Positions 48,101-57,413 of a DNA stretch of 64,000 nt are shown piece by piece. Numbering within the stretch: the first letter of the stretch is position 1; every line of letters begins with the position of its first letter. Origin of the DNA: Ulva prolifera (lineage: Eukaryota; Chlorophyta; Ulvophyceae; Ulvales; Ulvaceae); the NCBI GenBank assembly GCA_023078555.1, contig CM041201.1, forward strand, positions 4,595,713 to 4,659,712. Direction: 5' to 3'. The position numbers and the translations under genes are program-made. Under the pieces are notes generated by a model that made no database searches, was not told the DNA's origin, and was given only the letters and a program-made list of their open reading frames with translations.

Positions 48101-48711
48101 CTCTTCTGCTGTTCCGGATGCCGGGGGCGTTCAAACATACAGGTTGCCCGCTGTTGCAAGATGAGGCCTTCTCTGCGCCGGCCTTGCCCATGCCGGTGCA
48201 CTCGTGTCTTTCCCCTCTCAGCCTCGCCTGCCTGGAAGTCAGACACTCTGTCCTCTGGAATAGCGGCAGCCAGCGCCTTGTGCCCGCGATCCTCGACGAA
48301 GCTCCATTCTAGGTCGTCTACTGTGAACTGTCCAGGAAGCGGTTTTTGTAAGAGCAGCGAGTGCACGAAAAAGGGCAGTCTGCCTTTGCAGCAGCTCATG
48401 TCCACCTGGACGTAGGGAGGGGCCCCGGCTCCGGAGGGCACCCCGGGGGTCTTCAGTAAATTTTGCGGGTGAGAATGTCGAGGAGCGGTCCCGGAGGTTG
48501 CAGAATCGGGTGCGTGGACTGCCTGTGCGATGCGGGGTGTCTGCACGTTGGTACAGATTGGCCCGAGCAACTGCCTCTGAGCGCTGGGCAGACCCGCGGC
48601 CGAAGCGCCCTTGCCATACTCCCGCAGCTTATCAGGCCCCTGCGCTTCCATAGCTCTCGTTATCGCAGCGCTCTCGGCGAATGGCAAAGCGCGTACCAGC
48701 ATGCGGTGCAT
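45137..48711 (-). CDS. Candidate zinc-finger-like protein of unknown family, frameshifted
   Basis: The ATG at 48711 opens exon 1 (to 47787, donor GTGCGC). It encodes YVQVDMSCCKGRLPFFVHSL and later CKRGCVYCFYVKKYAK. About 25 residues on follow CRAMQHVTREGVVAHTELHT and HHLRKYTDEVTQLVIQKLRM. The C-x3-C-x2-C plus C/H spacing followed by a helix resembles zinc modules next to MULE-type transposases and WRKY-GCM1 folds; this is inference. Exon 2 starts near 47643 in correct phase (EPGRCLGWARRIRLLLHAAL), but the coding frame shifts at the CCCCC run (47533-47537, minus sense) into LLSDGSHIAIHAVAHAHSVQ. The 3' exon (about 46350-45137) is Gln/Ala-rich with a coiled-coil look (MLHHRMQATRERVAAMLEAA). The 34-bp minisatellite lies between them, presumably in an intron. 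Could be pseudogene. Confidence 0.4.
46603..47010 (+). repeat. 34-bp minisatellite, 12 copies
   Basis: Exactly twelve 34-bp units (GCRCGGCATGGACCCCGGTG, then GCAGGATGAATGCA), followed by a partial unit. Units differ at one position: copies 1-4 have GCGCGG, 5-9 GCACGG, 10-12 GCGCGG. Otherwise they appear identical. The reading frame stays open through the array on the minus strand, which yields a false repeat protein. Confidence 0.95.
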
Positions 48712-49277
48712 CGTAACAATGCAGGCGTTGCCAGCAGAAGATCACCCAGAAGATTGCCAAACCATGAAGCACGCTGCATTTGGGACATCGCTGACTGGTG
48801 TACACGGTGCACGTGCTAGCTGTGCCAGAAGGATCTGCATGGCCACTGCAGCTGAGCCGGTCGGCTTCGCACCTGCGCTGAGCGATGATCGCCACCCGTC
48901 GCGTTCAGAACACGATATTGTTGCATATATGCCATAGCATCCACGTGTATCCCCGTGTCTTGCATGTTCCGATGCGCTAGCGCTGGAGTCAGTGCAGTTG
49001 ACATCCACTGCTGGGCGTACGCGTGCTGCCTTTCCCTTCACAAGCGTGCCAAGAGAGATCGGTAAGACATCTCCAGAGTCCACATCAGAGCAGATGCTGA
49101 CTTTCTGGCATGGCTTGCGGACAGCAAGCAGCGTGGCGGAAACACGGGCGCATGCGCAGTGTCAAGAACGCTGATCTAGGTTCGCACGCATGGCGCTGGC
49201 TCAGCGTCTCGAAGAAAACTCAACAGCCGCATTTGCATCACTGATTACCTTCGCGGCAATCTGTTCCTTTCGCTGAC
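48712..49277. other. Upstream region of the zinc-finger-like gene
   Basis: Should contain its promoter. No other gene supported; frames around 48740-49170 on both strands lack motifs. Confidence 0.35.
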
Positions 49278-49356
49278 CGCGCCACATGTGGCGCGCTTTA
49301 CTCGTGAGCACTGCTGGATTCGCCTGTGGCCACAGGCGAACCCAGCAGTGCTCACG
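49278..49356. repeat. Two adjacent palindromes (18 bp and 54 bp)
   Basis: CGCGCCACATGTGGCGCG (49278-49295) is a perfect 18-bp palindrome. Eight bases further, 49303-49329 and 49330-49356 are 27-bp inverted arms with no spacer and a single mismatch (left arm CGTGAGCACTGCTGGATTCG, right arm its complement with GGTTCG). Together they can form two neighbouring cruciforms. They lie in no recognised gene. Confidence 0.95.
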
Positions 49357-50183
49357 CCTCAGAACACCTGGAAGCTAGCTTGGAAACAGTACAGTCTCAT
49401 GCATGGAGGTGGACGACCTGCCACGTCGCCGCGGGGTAATGGTGCGCCTCGAACAAGACAGTTTCTCCAGCCAGCGCAAGGTCACATGCAGGCGTGACTA
49501 TCGGCTACAGCGTTGATTCTTGCTTCAGACATGCACGCACACCGTGGCATATACATGCTCGGTTTTCCAATCGACAGTCGTCGGCCACCAGTGCAAGGCC
49601 TTGCAAGCTTGCATACTGTACAGGCTGTCGACACACGTGTGTTCTCTCGAAATACAAGGACAAAAGCCGGAGCGGCGGCGCAGGACGCCGGCGGCGCAGG
49701 ACCCGCATATGCATGAAGTTGCAGCACAAACAAGCCACGCCACAGCCGTCACATCGTGCAGAACCACTGCAAGGAAGAAGTGCCACTCGTCACTACTCCT
49801 CATGCATGCAGACATATGTTGCAGCTCTGTAGCCTAGGCCCGGCCCCGACCTGGGTCGGCGTGCACAACCATCATGCGCTGCCAGCTTCTGAGTACCTGG
49901 ATGTGCTGCTCCATGTGGAGTGACATCGATGGCTTCCGTGCGCAATTGCAAAGTCATCTTGCAAAGTCCTTTCTTGTCAAACGCGCGCGGTCCGTGCGGT
50001 GGTACCTGCCTCACCGATCGCCTAATCAGTTGTCCGCATACCACGTTTCCACGACGCTCTAAGTCTGCTGTGCGGGCGCCTGCCAGGTGAACGCTGCGCC
50101 CCCGCTACTGGCTCGACACGCGGGCAAGGCAAAATTGACAGCGCGGTCCCGTCCTATAGTAGCTACGCGTCCGCCACCTTACT
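49357..50183. other. Spacer with one short-repeat copy
   Basis: No gene supported. At 49653-49690 the plus strand reads TACAAGGACAAAAGCCGGAG, a diverged antisense copy of the short repeat family, without a visible target-site duplication. Confidence 0.45.
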
Positions 50184-50577
50184 ATTCACTGGCCACCTGA
50201 CCTGAGCGACGGGCCGCCCGGCTCTGCCCGCCCTGAGCGGCCCCCAGGACATCCCCGCTGTCCGCTTCTACGGCCCTGCCTGGTGGGCGGCGCTGCAAGC
50301 GCCTTGTGCGCGTGTCGCCCGGATGCCCGGCCACCGGCATGGCCCTGGATTGCCGTGGTCTTGGCAAACGATTGGGTGTGCGCGCGTTGGTGAGCCGCGT
50401 GCCGCTGCGGTCTGCTTTGCACGGTGGCGGGGCGTGGCTACACCCCGTGGGAGGGGGACAGGGTGTAAAGTGGGGGCCCCCCTGCACATTTTGTGCTATA
50501 TGTATGCATGGCTGTGTTGTGGGTTGGTGTTGGGCCATCCCAGCCACGCGTGCGGTGGGGTTTTCTGGGCACGCATC
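50184..50577 (+). mobile_element. Segment related to the 5' part of the outer element at 25-26 kb
   Basis: ATTCACTGGCCACCTGACCT and the next GAGCG (50184-50208) match the minus strand of 25732-25756 at 23 of 25 positions. The following several hundred bases share the same G/T-rich, C-poor texture as the sense strand of that element. I infer a second, longer copy of the same family, interrupted at its right end by the 77-bp insertion. Its true ends are not visible. Confidence 0.4.
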
Positions 50578-50682
50578 ACACACAGGCAACGCATGTGCTT
50601 TGCATTGTTCGTGTGCTTCCTTGTTGTCCTGGCGGTGCTACCGGCCCCTCCGGCTTTGTCCTTGTAATACACACAGGCAACG
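50578..50682 (+). mobile_element. 77-bp insertion flanked by 14-bp target-site duplication
   Basis: Exact 14-bp repeats ACACACAGGCAACG at 50578-50591 and 50669-50682 flank a 77-bp insert ending CTCCGGCTTTGTCCTTGTAAT. The insert's reverse complement matches 25760-25836 along most of its length, including GCCGGAGGGGCCGGTAGCAC. This is a clean, recent-looking truncated copy in sense orientation. Confidence 0.75.
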
Positions 50683-51047
50683 TCTGAGAGGCAGGTATCA
50701 CGGCAAACACAGGGAGTAGCTGTTCTCTGGCAGTATATATGCCGCAGTGTGGGGTGGCTACACAAGTGTGAGAGTGGGTGTTGGCATGTATGTGGGGAAC
50801 TGGGTTTGTAAACCCAATTGTGGAGGTGCTGGAGAACGCAGGTGGCGTCAGCGGACAGCGGTGTATGGTGATGTTCTATGTTGAGCGGCGGCGGTGGCTT
50901 GCATGGGCAGTTGTCCTGTGCTTGTAGTGCGCAACGTGCTTCTGCTGCCTGCCTCTTGCACGCTTGATCGAGCTCCGACTTTGCCCCAAGACCTGTATCA
51001 CGACTACACAAAGGTGACTAATCTGTCCTTGACCTGCCCGCTGATCC

Positions 51048-51160
51048 TGCGGTGCCAGCTGCGTCCTCGCCTTTGTCCATGTAAGACACCCACTCCATTT
51101 AAATGGGTTACAAGGGTAAAGGTGGCGAGGCGGGCAGCATCGCGAAAGCAGCAAGCAGGT
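51048..51160. repeat. Two short-repeat copies arranged tail to tail
   Basis: A sense copy ends CGCCTTTGTCCATGTAA at 51084. After 23 bp, an antisense copy starts TTACAAGGGTAAAGGTGGCG at 51108. The two make an imperfect inverted repeat around ATTTAAAT. Both are diverged from the 25/36 kb copies. Confidence 0.55.
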
Positions 51161-51167
51161 CAAGAAC

Positions 51168-53720
51168 TCACCCAGCAACCCGCCTCAACGCACCCGCGCC
51201 ATATGGGATGTATATTGATACATATCTGTCTGTTTGATTCACATTGGCTCTCCTAAGGCCGACTTCAAGGGAGCGTATGTAGATGGTTTGTATGTAAGCT
51301 ATGAGGCCAACTAGCCCCTGAAATTCGCGGCCAAAACGGTTGAGTTGCAAATGTGAAAAACTGGTGCCATGGTGTTGAAGCATGTTATGGCTGTTTGTGC
51401 CACGAGTGAGGTCCAAAAATGCATGTTCAGCCTCAGAATGAAACTGTATGACACCCAGGGCTACCACCACTGCACCCACTGTACTCATATCATGAGTCAT
51501 ATGATGATTAAACAGCGTTGTGGACCTGCAGCAATGTCGATGCTGCCATGTGCAGCCTCTGCCAAACCCATCAGAATATGTGTTTCACAGCCTGTCCATC
51601 AGCATTTACATCGCCTCGCATCTCCAAAACCCGCCATCCCTCAAGTTCAGGTTTCATCACCCTCTGCATGCCGCCTGATCGCCCATTCGTTGTGCGCCAA
51701 ATCCCTTGTGCACCTCCCGGATTCAACTTGGACAATTGTCGTTTCCGTGAAAGCGGATGCAGCTGATCTCGAGTCTGAGTCACAATGCACTGAGGGGCTT
51801 TCGATTCAGTTTTGGCGTGCGGCATGATGCTTGGTGCTGACGCGACGAGAGCGATTGTGGATCAAACTCGCGTGCAATTGATATGGCTCCCACCACACTG
51901 TGGGTGCATATGCCCACGTAACGCACAACAACCCACAACGCCCCCAACAAACGTAGCAGACTGTCAGACCGTCACACACCTACACCTCAAATGTGTGTGG
52001 GTATTGAAACCATCACGACACTTGTTCTGCGTGGAATGCTGCCTGTGGCGAAAGTGCGCTGTGCACATGGTGCTGTCCCTATTGCGGCATATGTGCTGCC
52101 CATGCGTACGCCTTTCCTGTGGTGCTAGCCCCCCCTGCTCGATCGAGATGAGCTCATCTCTGTACTTGCAACACAAACAGCAAATGCTCTGTGCACGCTC
52201 AGGCTCGCAGCTCGCTTGGGCATTTGAGAGGTACCGGGCTGAAGACAAACTCGCGCGCAATTGCGTCGCGTCGCTGGATCAATGCATTGCCTGCCTATGC
52301 ATAGCGCTCCGCGGATGTGTACGGTGCAGCTGCATCGAGCCCCAGGTACTTCAGAGACGGCAGCGAATGTTACACAAAGCGCTATGCTTTCTTTTCGTAT
52401 CAGCATCCCTGCTTCGTTGCGATCGTAATTTCGAAGTTGTAAATGCAAGTTGGCCAGCGATAGTTCTACGCAGTTTTGAGGCTTCCATAAGCGAAATCAC
52501 TACACGTCGCGAGTAGCAGTATTCATAGACATCGAGTGACATCGAAATTCTCAAGGTATGACAGTCGTGCTGTTCAGGCATATCCTCTCGATACCAGCTC
52601 GGAGATCTGGGTGCACATCTGCCGAGCACAGCGGTTCTCCAGTCGCGTACACAAGTCTGCAGTGTCGTATATCTAGGCTTGTGTGCTAGTCGTGCGTATT
52701 TGGTTCGGGTCGCCAGCGTGCGTTTCCTGCGGCACACGCCTAGCTGGCCAGGTTCGAACAGGCTATCACCACCAGCCAGCAGGTTCATGGTCCTGCGTTC
52801 ACACTGACAGTGCACCACTGAATCCAGCGCCTCACAGAATGCTCTCATGTTTGCGGGTGCGTCTGTCGACTGCTGTACCAACGGGGAAACAGCTCCAGTA
52901 CTGCAGCTTGAGGTGGGACAAACAATGAGCGTTTCGATGCTGGCCTTGACAAGATGTACAAGTGCTAGAATTTGCTTTGCAGGGCTTTAGTTTCGGTACG
53001 ATACAACAAGAGGCCCGGGACTGGTGGAGTCGTTGTTCTCACCTGATTGCTCAGGCAACTTCACATCAGCACTGCCGTGCTTCACCGCGCCCACGGTCAG
53101 AAGCCTTAGTCCAGCACCACGTCATGGTCTCGCTGCTTCTAGATGAGGTGCGTCGGCACACGCGCGAGGAAATGGTACTACATCGACGCTCACACGAGCT
53201 CCATGCGTAGCACTTGCTGCCGCGCAAAGCAGCTGCACTTACAAAAGATCGATCGCAACACCAAATTGAAAAACATCACGCACGTATGCCCTGCTTGCCT
53301 GGCAACATGCGTGAGGTTCATGTTGCAGGCCAGGATGACGATCGAGCGGAACCACGCCAGCACTCCCGGAGAGAGCAGCGAAGCAGCGCAAGGGCTATCC
53401 TGCGACAAGCCGCGCAGTGCCGGCTGCAAATCAATCACTGAAACCACGGACTCTACAGTCCGGGCCGACGTTCCGGTGGGACATCATACGCTGCATGTTG
53501 TCAACCGACGCATCACGGCGCCAGCGGAAGTGTGCACAGCCTTCGCTGGCACAAATCGGGATCAGGCACGACTCGCCCATAGCTTGTGTCGCTTGTTTGT
53601 ATAGAATGCCTTGCCGATGTGTCCTGGTGAGCTGCGCGTGCGGCCACGTGTGCACGAGCAGGCTGTTGAAATCACGTGCCGACGTGCCACACGTGTACAG
53701 CAATGCAAGGCACCGCACCC
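51168..53720 (-). CDS. Candidate multi-exon minus-strand gene, unknown function
   Basis: Several coding-quality exons share the strand and show splice sites. Around 53600-53460: GESCLIPICASEGCAHFRWR. After acceptor GTGGTTTCAG (about 53442): VIDLQPALRGLSQDSPCAAS, then LSPGVLAWFRSIVILACNMN. Around 52960-52735: LVHLVKASIETLIVCPTSSC, then MRAFCEALDSVVHCQCERRT and LLAGGDSLFEPGQLG before a GTGTGC donor. Around 52490-52350: ISLMEASKLRRTIAGQLAFT. Around 51450-51220: FHSEAEHAFLDLTRGTNSHN. GC is lower than in the neighbouring genes. No family recognised; joins between exons are not established and more than one gene may be involved. Confidence 0.35.
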
Positions 53721-53804
53721 TCTAGGCTGCCTGTTCTGCGCAGGAAGCTTGCTGCAACTTGAGTGCGTGGCGTTGCTGCTCTTGCTATCATGTTATGCTC
53801 TGTT

Positions 53805-53880
53805 CCGGCCGTTCTACCTGCCTCCTCGCCTCTTTCCCAGTAATCCATGGTAATGGTAATGGTAATGGTAATGGTAATCC
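53805..53880 (+). repeat. Short-repeat copy followed by (TAATGG)4
   Basis: GTTCTACCTGCCTCCTCGCC, then TCTTTCCCAGTAA matches the family's sense 3' end. It is followed by TCCATGG and four TAATGG units (53851-53874) ending TAATCC. A short tandem tail after the 3' end is what some LINE/SINE families carry instead of poly-A. No target-site duplication seen. Confidence 0.5.
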
Positions 53881-54011
53881 ATCCGTGCACGGCCCTCCGG
53901 TATGCCACAGTGTGGGTCGCTCGCAAATAAAGCAGAGCAAGTGAATCTGAATTTGCGTGACCATATCCGTAGGAGGACATTGACAACTCTGAATAAACGG
54001 GACCACATGCC

Positions 54012-56067
54012 GTGTTTGCAACGCAGAGCAGAGCTTGCACCAACCGCCTCCCACGCATATGCATGCCTGCAGGCGACGCCGCAAGCTGCACTGCCGCAAG
54101 CCAACTCTACTCTAGCTCTAGAGTCGGCCGCCGCAGCCTGCGCCGCTGCACCAACACAGGCGCAGCATGGATCCCACGATGGTGCATGCAGACCTGCAGA
54201 GGCCCCGTCCCGGCACTGCAGCAGGGCCGAAGCAGCGACACCGGCGGACGGCAGCGGCGACCGCGGCACGCCGCCAGCGCCGGCCCCAGCCCTCGCCCTG
54301 CAGCTGAGCCTCCCTCGAAAGGCCCTGGCGGCGGCTCCCGGGGTGCGCCTTTCTGTCCGACAGCTGGTCTCAGCCGTCGCAGTCTCGGCCTCATTGACCT
54401 CATCATGCGCTGTGCGGTTTCAGTGTTAACGAAGTGAATGAATTCATGCCGTGACACGTACACGTGGCTCCAGGATGCGCCCCGCCTGACACAGCCAGAG
54501 CTGTCACCTTTTGTCTACTCCTGGCTACTACTGAATTCAGATTTACTTTACTTTACTTGACTACCACAGCTGCGTCATGACTCGCATTTGTATGTTGCAA
54601 GCGATGCAGTTTGCTCGATGGTGTGCGTCGTTGTGACCTGTGCGTCCGCCGTGGTGTGCTGAGGCCACCATGGCGTCCACAGGTTCTCCGAGTCCGCTGA
54701 CCTGCATGTCAAGACATTTCGACAGCGCATGCTGAGAGGGAGACACAGGGAGGCCCTCATGCCGCGCAGCGTATGCAGGCCTCACTCCCCCGCCTCCAGC
54801 TGGTCCCTCCGCGGCCCTCCGCCGCCCTCCCAACCGAAGCAGAGGCCACCGACCCCCTGCTTCCAAGCAACACCCCGCGCTCCGACACGGCAGCAGTCTC
54901 CGCCCACCTCCACATCCTGCTTCGCGCCAGTGCCACATCCCCTCCACGCATGCCATGCGGGAGCTCCGCAGGCGCGGCAGTGCGCCCTGTGTGCGGCCGC
55001 CCCGCCGCCGAAGAGGGCGCCGCTGCGGCGGCGCCACCCGTCCGCCGCACTGCCGCGCTGGCAGAGGCTGGCAACATGCATGCCGCGCCACTGAAGGGCC
55101 CCGCGCTGGCGGCCGTCGTTCGGGAGGACAACTGTCCGAGGTACCTGATCCGTAGCTCCGGCGGTGAACTCCCCGAGGCTGCTGGCCGGGTGTCCGGGCT
55201 GTCTGCCGCGATGGCTGACGAAGGGTGGTGCACCCTGCGAGAGGGTCCGTGGCGCGCCGGGCAGCTGCCGGGGGAGCTGGGCGAAGTGGGCGGCCTGCAC
55301 TCAGCCGCGATGGCAGTGCCAGGAGGTGGCCTGGGGCGGCAGGGGATGCGCGGGCAGCTATGGCGGTGGGCTGGCTGGGAGCAGCGGCTGCTGCAGCGGC
55401 TGCGGGGGGCGCTGTGCGTGCGCCTCGGAGCCGAGGAGAAAGCGAGCATTCGGGCTGCGGCGGCGGAGGAGGCTGCGTGGGAGGCGGCGGATGCGGAGGA
55501 GGCGGCAGAGCTGCACCTCAGCGTGGCGATGGTGCGCCCTCCCATGCATGTGTCTGCAGTTGAGCGTGGCTGCACGCATTTGGCAGCCGCCCTGCACTGG
55601 GGTTTCTGTTACTATTGCGTGTACGGCATTCACCAGCATCTGGCGTGGTACTGGCAGCTTCTGTACGTGCTGCGCGCGCGCACAAGCATGAACGCTTGAG
55701 AGCACAGGTCAGTGCATGGCTGCTGTCCATCACATGATTGGATACCACACGGCGCTTGAAGAAGCGCATGTTCTCTGTGCCTTTGCCGCAACAGGGCCGT
55801 GCACGCCATGGCGGGTTGCGTCAGACCTGGTGTTAGCCGATGAGTCCCCTGCTGCTGTCAATAACAGCCCGACACTCCCCATGCATGACGCGCTCTGTGC
55901 TGTGCCTGCAGGAGCGCACAGCGTCGCTCACCGCAGCTCGCGGCGCACCGGCGGCGCCCGGCCGGGGGGTCATGGGCCGGATCCGGCGAGCGTTTGGCCG
56001 CATGGCGCGGCCCCGTGCGCGCGCCGCCGCCCGCGCCTCCGCTGCCGCTGCCATGCACGCATGCTGA
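54012..56067 (+). CDS. Candidate gene encoding an Ala-rich protein with basic C-terminus
   Basis: The strongest exon spans about 54779-55528 (acceptor GTATGCAG, donor ATG-GTGCGC). It reads VVREDNCPRYLIRSSGGELP, then DEGWCTLREGPWRAGQLPGE, and a helical AEEKASIRAAAAEEAAWEAA. The last exon (about 55911-56067) ends GRIRRAFGRMARPRARAAAR and stops at TGA. Before 54770, FSESADLHVKTFRQRMLRGR is coding-like in another frame, and a frame at 54110-54430 could hold an earlier exon; neither join is resolved. A TTTACT/TTGACT microsatellite precedes the main part (about 54535-54565), as at 38.7 kb. No domain recognised. Confidence 0.4.
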
Positions 56068-57249
56068 GGCCGCAGGGGAGCTCCGCAGCTGAGGGCCCGC
56101 GCAGCCCTGCGAGGCGCATGCATATTGTTCACAAGGCTTATTGCGTGGCTCATGCTGGGACAGCACGTTGTTGGGGCTGTGCTGTGCGCTGGGTGGGATG
56201 CGGCCCTAAGGCCATAGCCACCATGCATGCCGCAGGGCTCTGTACAGGACAAACCTGGTCGGGCGAATCCCGCTGAGCTGGCGACGCCTGCCACCAAGCT
56301 GTTGATCTGCGCATTTCAAAGTTGGCATGTTTGTTATGAACTGAAGACATGCTCAAGAGTGAGAGCATGATGTAGAGTCATAACACATCCCATTGGGAAG
56401 GCATGCTTATTGTAATTCTTGCGACTGTGGCACTGCGATTTGAGCAAATGGCCACATGTGTGCGGCTGCGCAGCTGGCGAACGGCTTCTCCAACATCTGC
56501 GTCTCAAACTTGCGCACGTGTTGAATGCTAGTGCATTGTTTGATCATGTGCATGTGCTGCATGCTTACAATGTGCCCGTTACGCCAATCGTGGGAGACGG
56601 CAGTCGCATGGACATCACTCTGTAATTATAACCACCGCTTCAAGTTGTAGGGCACCCGGGGGTGGGCGGCAACACCGAGTTTGAAGAGTTGTGTAAAGCA
56701 GCAATCGGGAAAGTCTTGATCTCGAAGCACCTGCGATGCGCCCAAGGGTGGACTGCTTTAATTTGAAGTTAGCTCAGAGGCCATACAACAAAGGAGCATG
56801 AAGCTGCATTGCCCATACGAATTCGCAGATTGATATCTGCTCTAGCATGCAAGAAACGTGAATGAGTGGTTCGCCAGCCTCCGGTTTGCATGAGTTCATC
56901 GCGCGCAACTGATCGGATTGTGCCTCCTGGGAGCTTCCTGTTGCGAGAGAAAGTTGCCCCTTCACGGCGATGACCGTCGCCACTTGGTGTGCACGTTCAC
57001 CTGTAGCCGCGCAGCCTGAGCCGGCCCACGTGGCAGCTGCCACGTCGCTAGAGCGATCGCAATGCATCATTCAGTCATCGCAACGCGACACCCGACACAG
57101 ACCGCAGGTGTCACACGTGTGATTGTATGCAGAGAAATAATGCATAAATGCGTCGTAATCAACGTCTTGATGTGCCGTCGCACGTGATCGCAAAGTGCCT
57201 TGCATGCAGCTGGGCTCGAGCTGTCGATGCCCCCGGCGCAATGTCTCTT
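56068..57249. other. Spacer without confident gene
   Basis: Lower GC. Short frames on both strands have no motif or splice support. Confidence 0.4.
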
Positions 57250-57396
57250 CTAGAGCTGCCACGACAAAACTATAAATAAATCCTTCTTGAAACAAGCCTC
57301 TGTCATGTATCCGCATTCATACCCATAGACTCCGTTCTGCTCGCTCAACAAGGCCTCGAAGTGCTCAAGCTCAGCCTCTTCGAATCTTGTCTCCAT
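57250..57396 (-). CDS. Small minus-strand ORF or first exon
   Basis: The ATG at 57396 opens a 48-codon frame, METRFEEAELEHFEALLSEQ, then YGYECGYMTEACFKKD, ending TAG at 57250. Composition (acidic, helix-forming, then Cys/Tyr) looks like real protein, and a divergent gene starts 18 bp away at 57414. A longer gene with this as exon 1 would need a donor near 57270; another minus-strand frame (57316-57071, ending CDTCGLCRVSRC) overlaps in a different phase. With start codons only 18 bp apart, one of the two calls may be wrong. Confidence 0.35.
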   Translation of the reverse strand: METRFEEAELEHFEALLSEQNGVYGYECGYMTEACFKKDLFIVLSWQL

Positions 57397-57413
57397 CTTC
57401 CGGTTGCCACACT

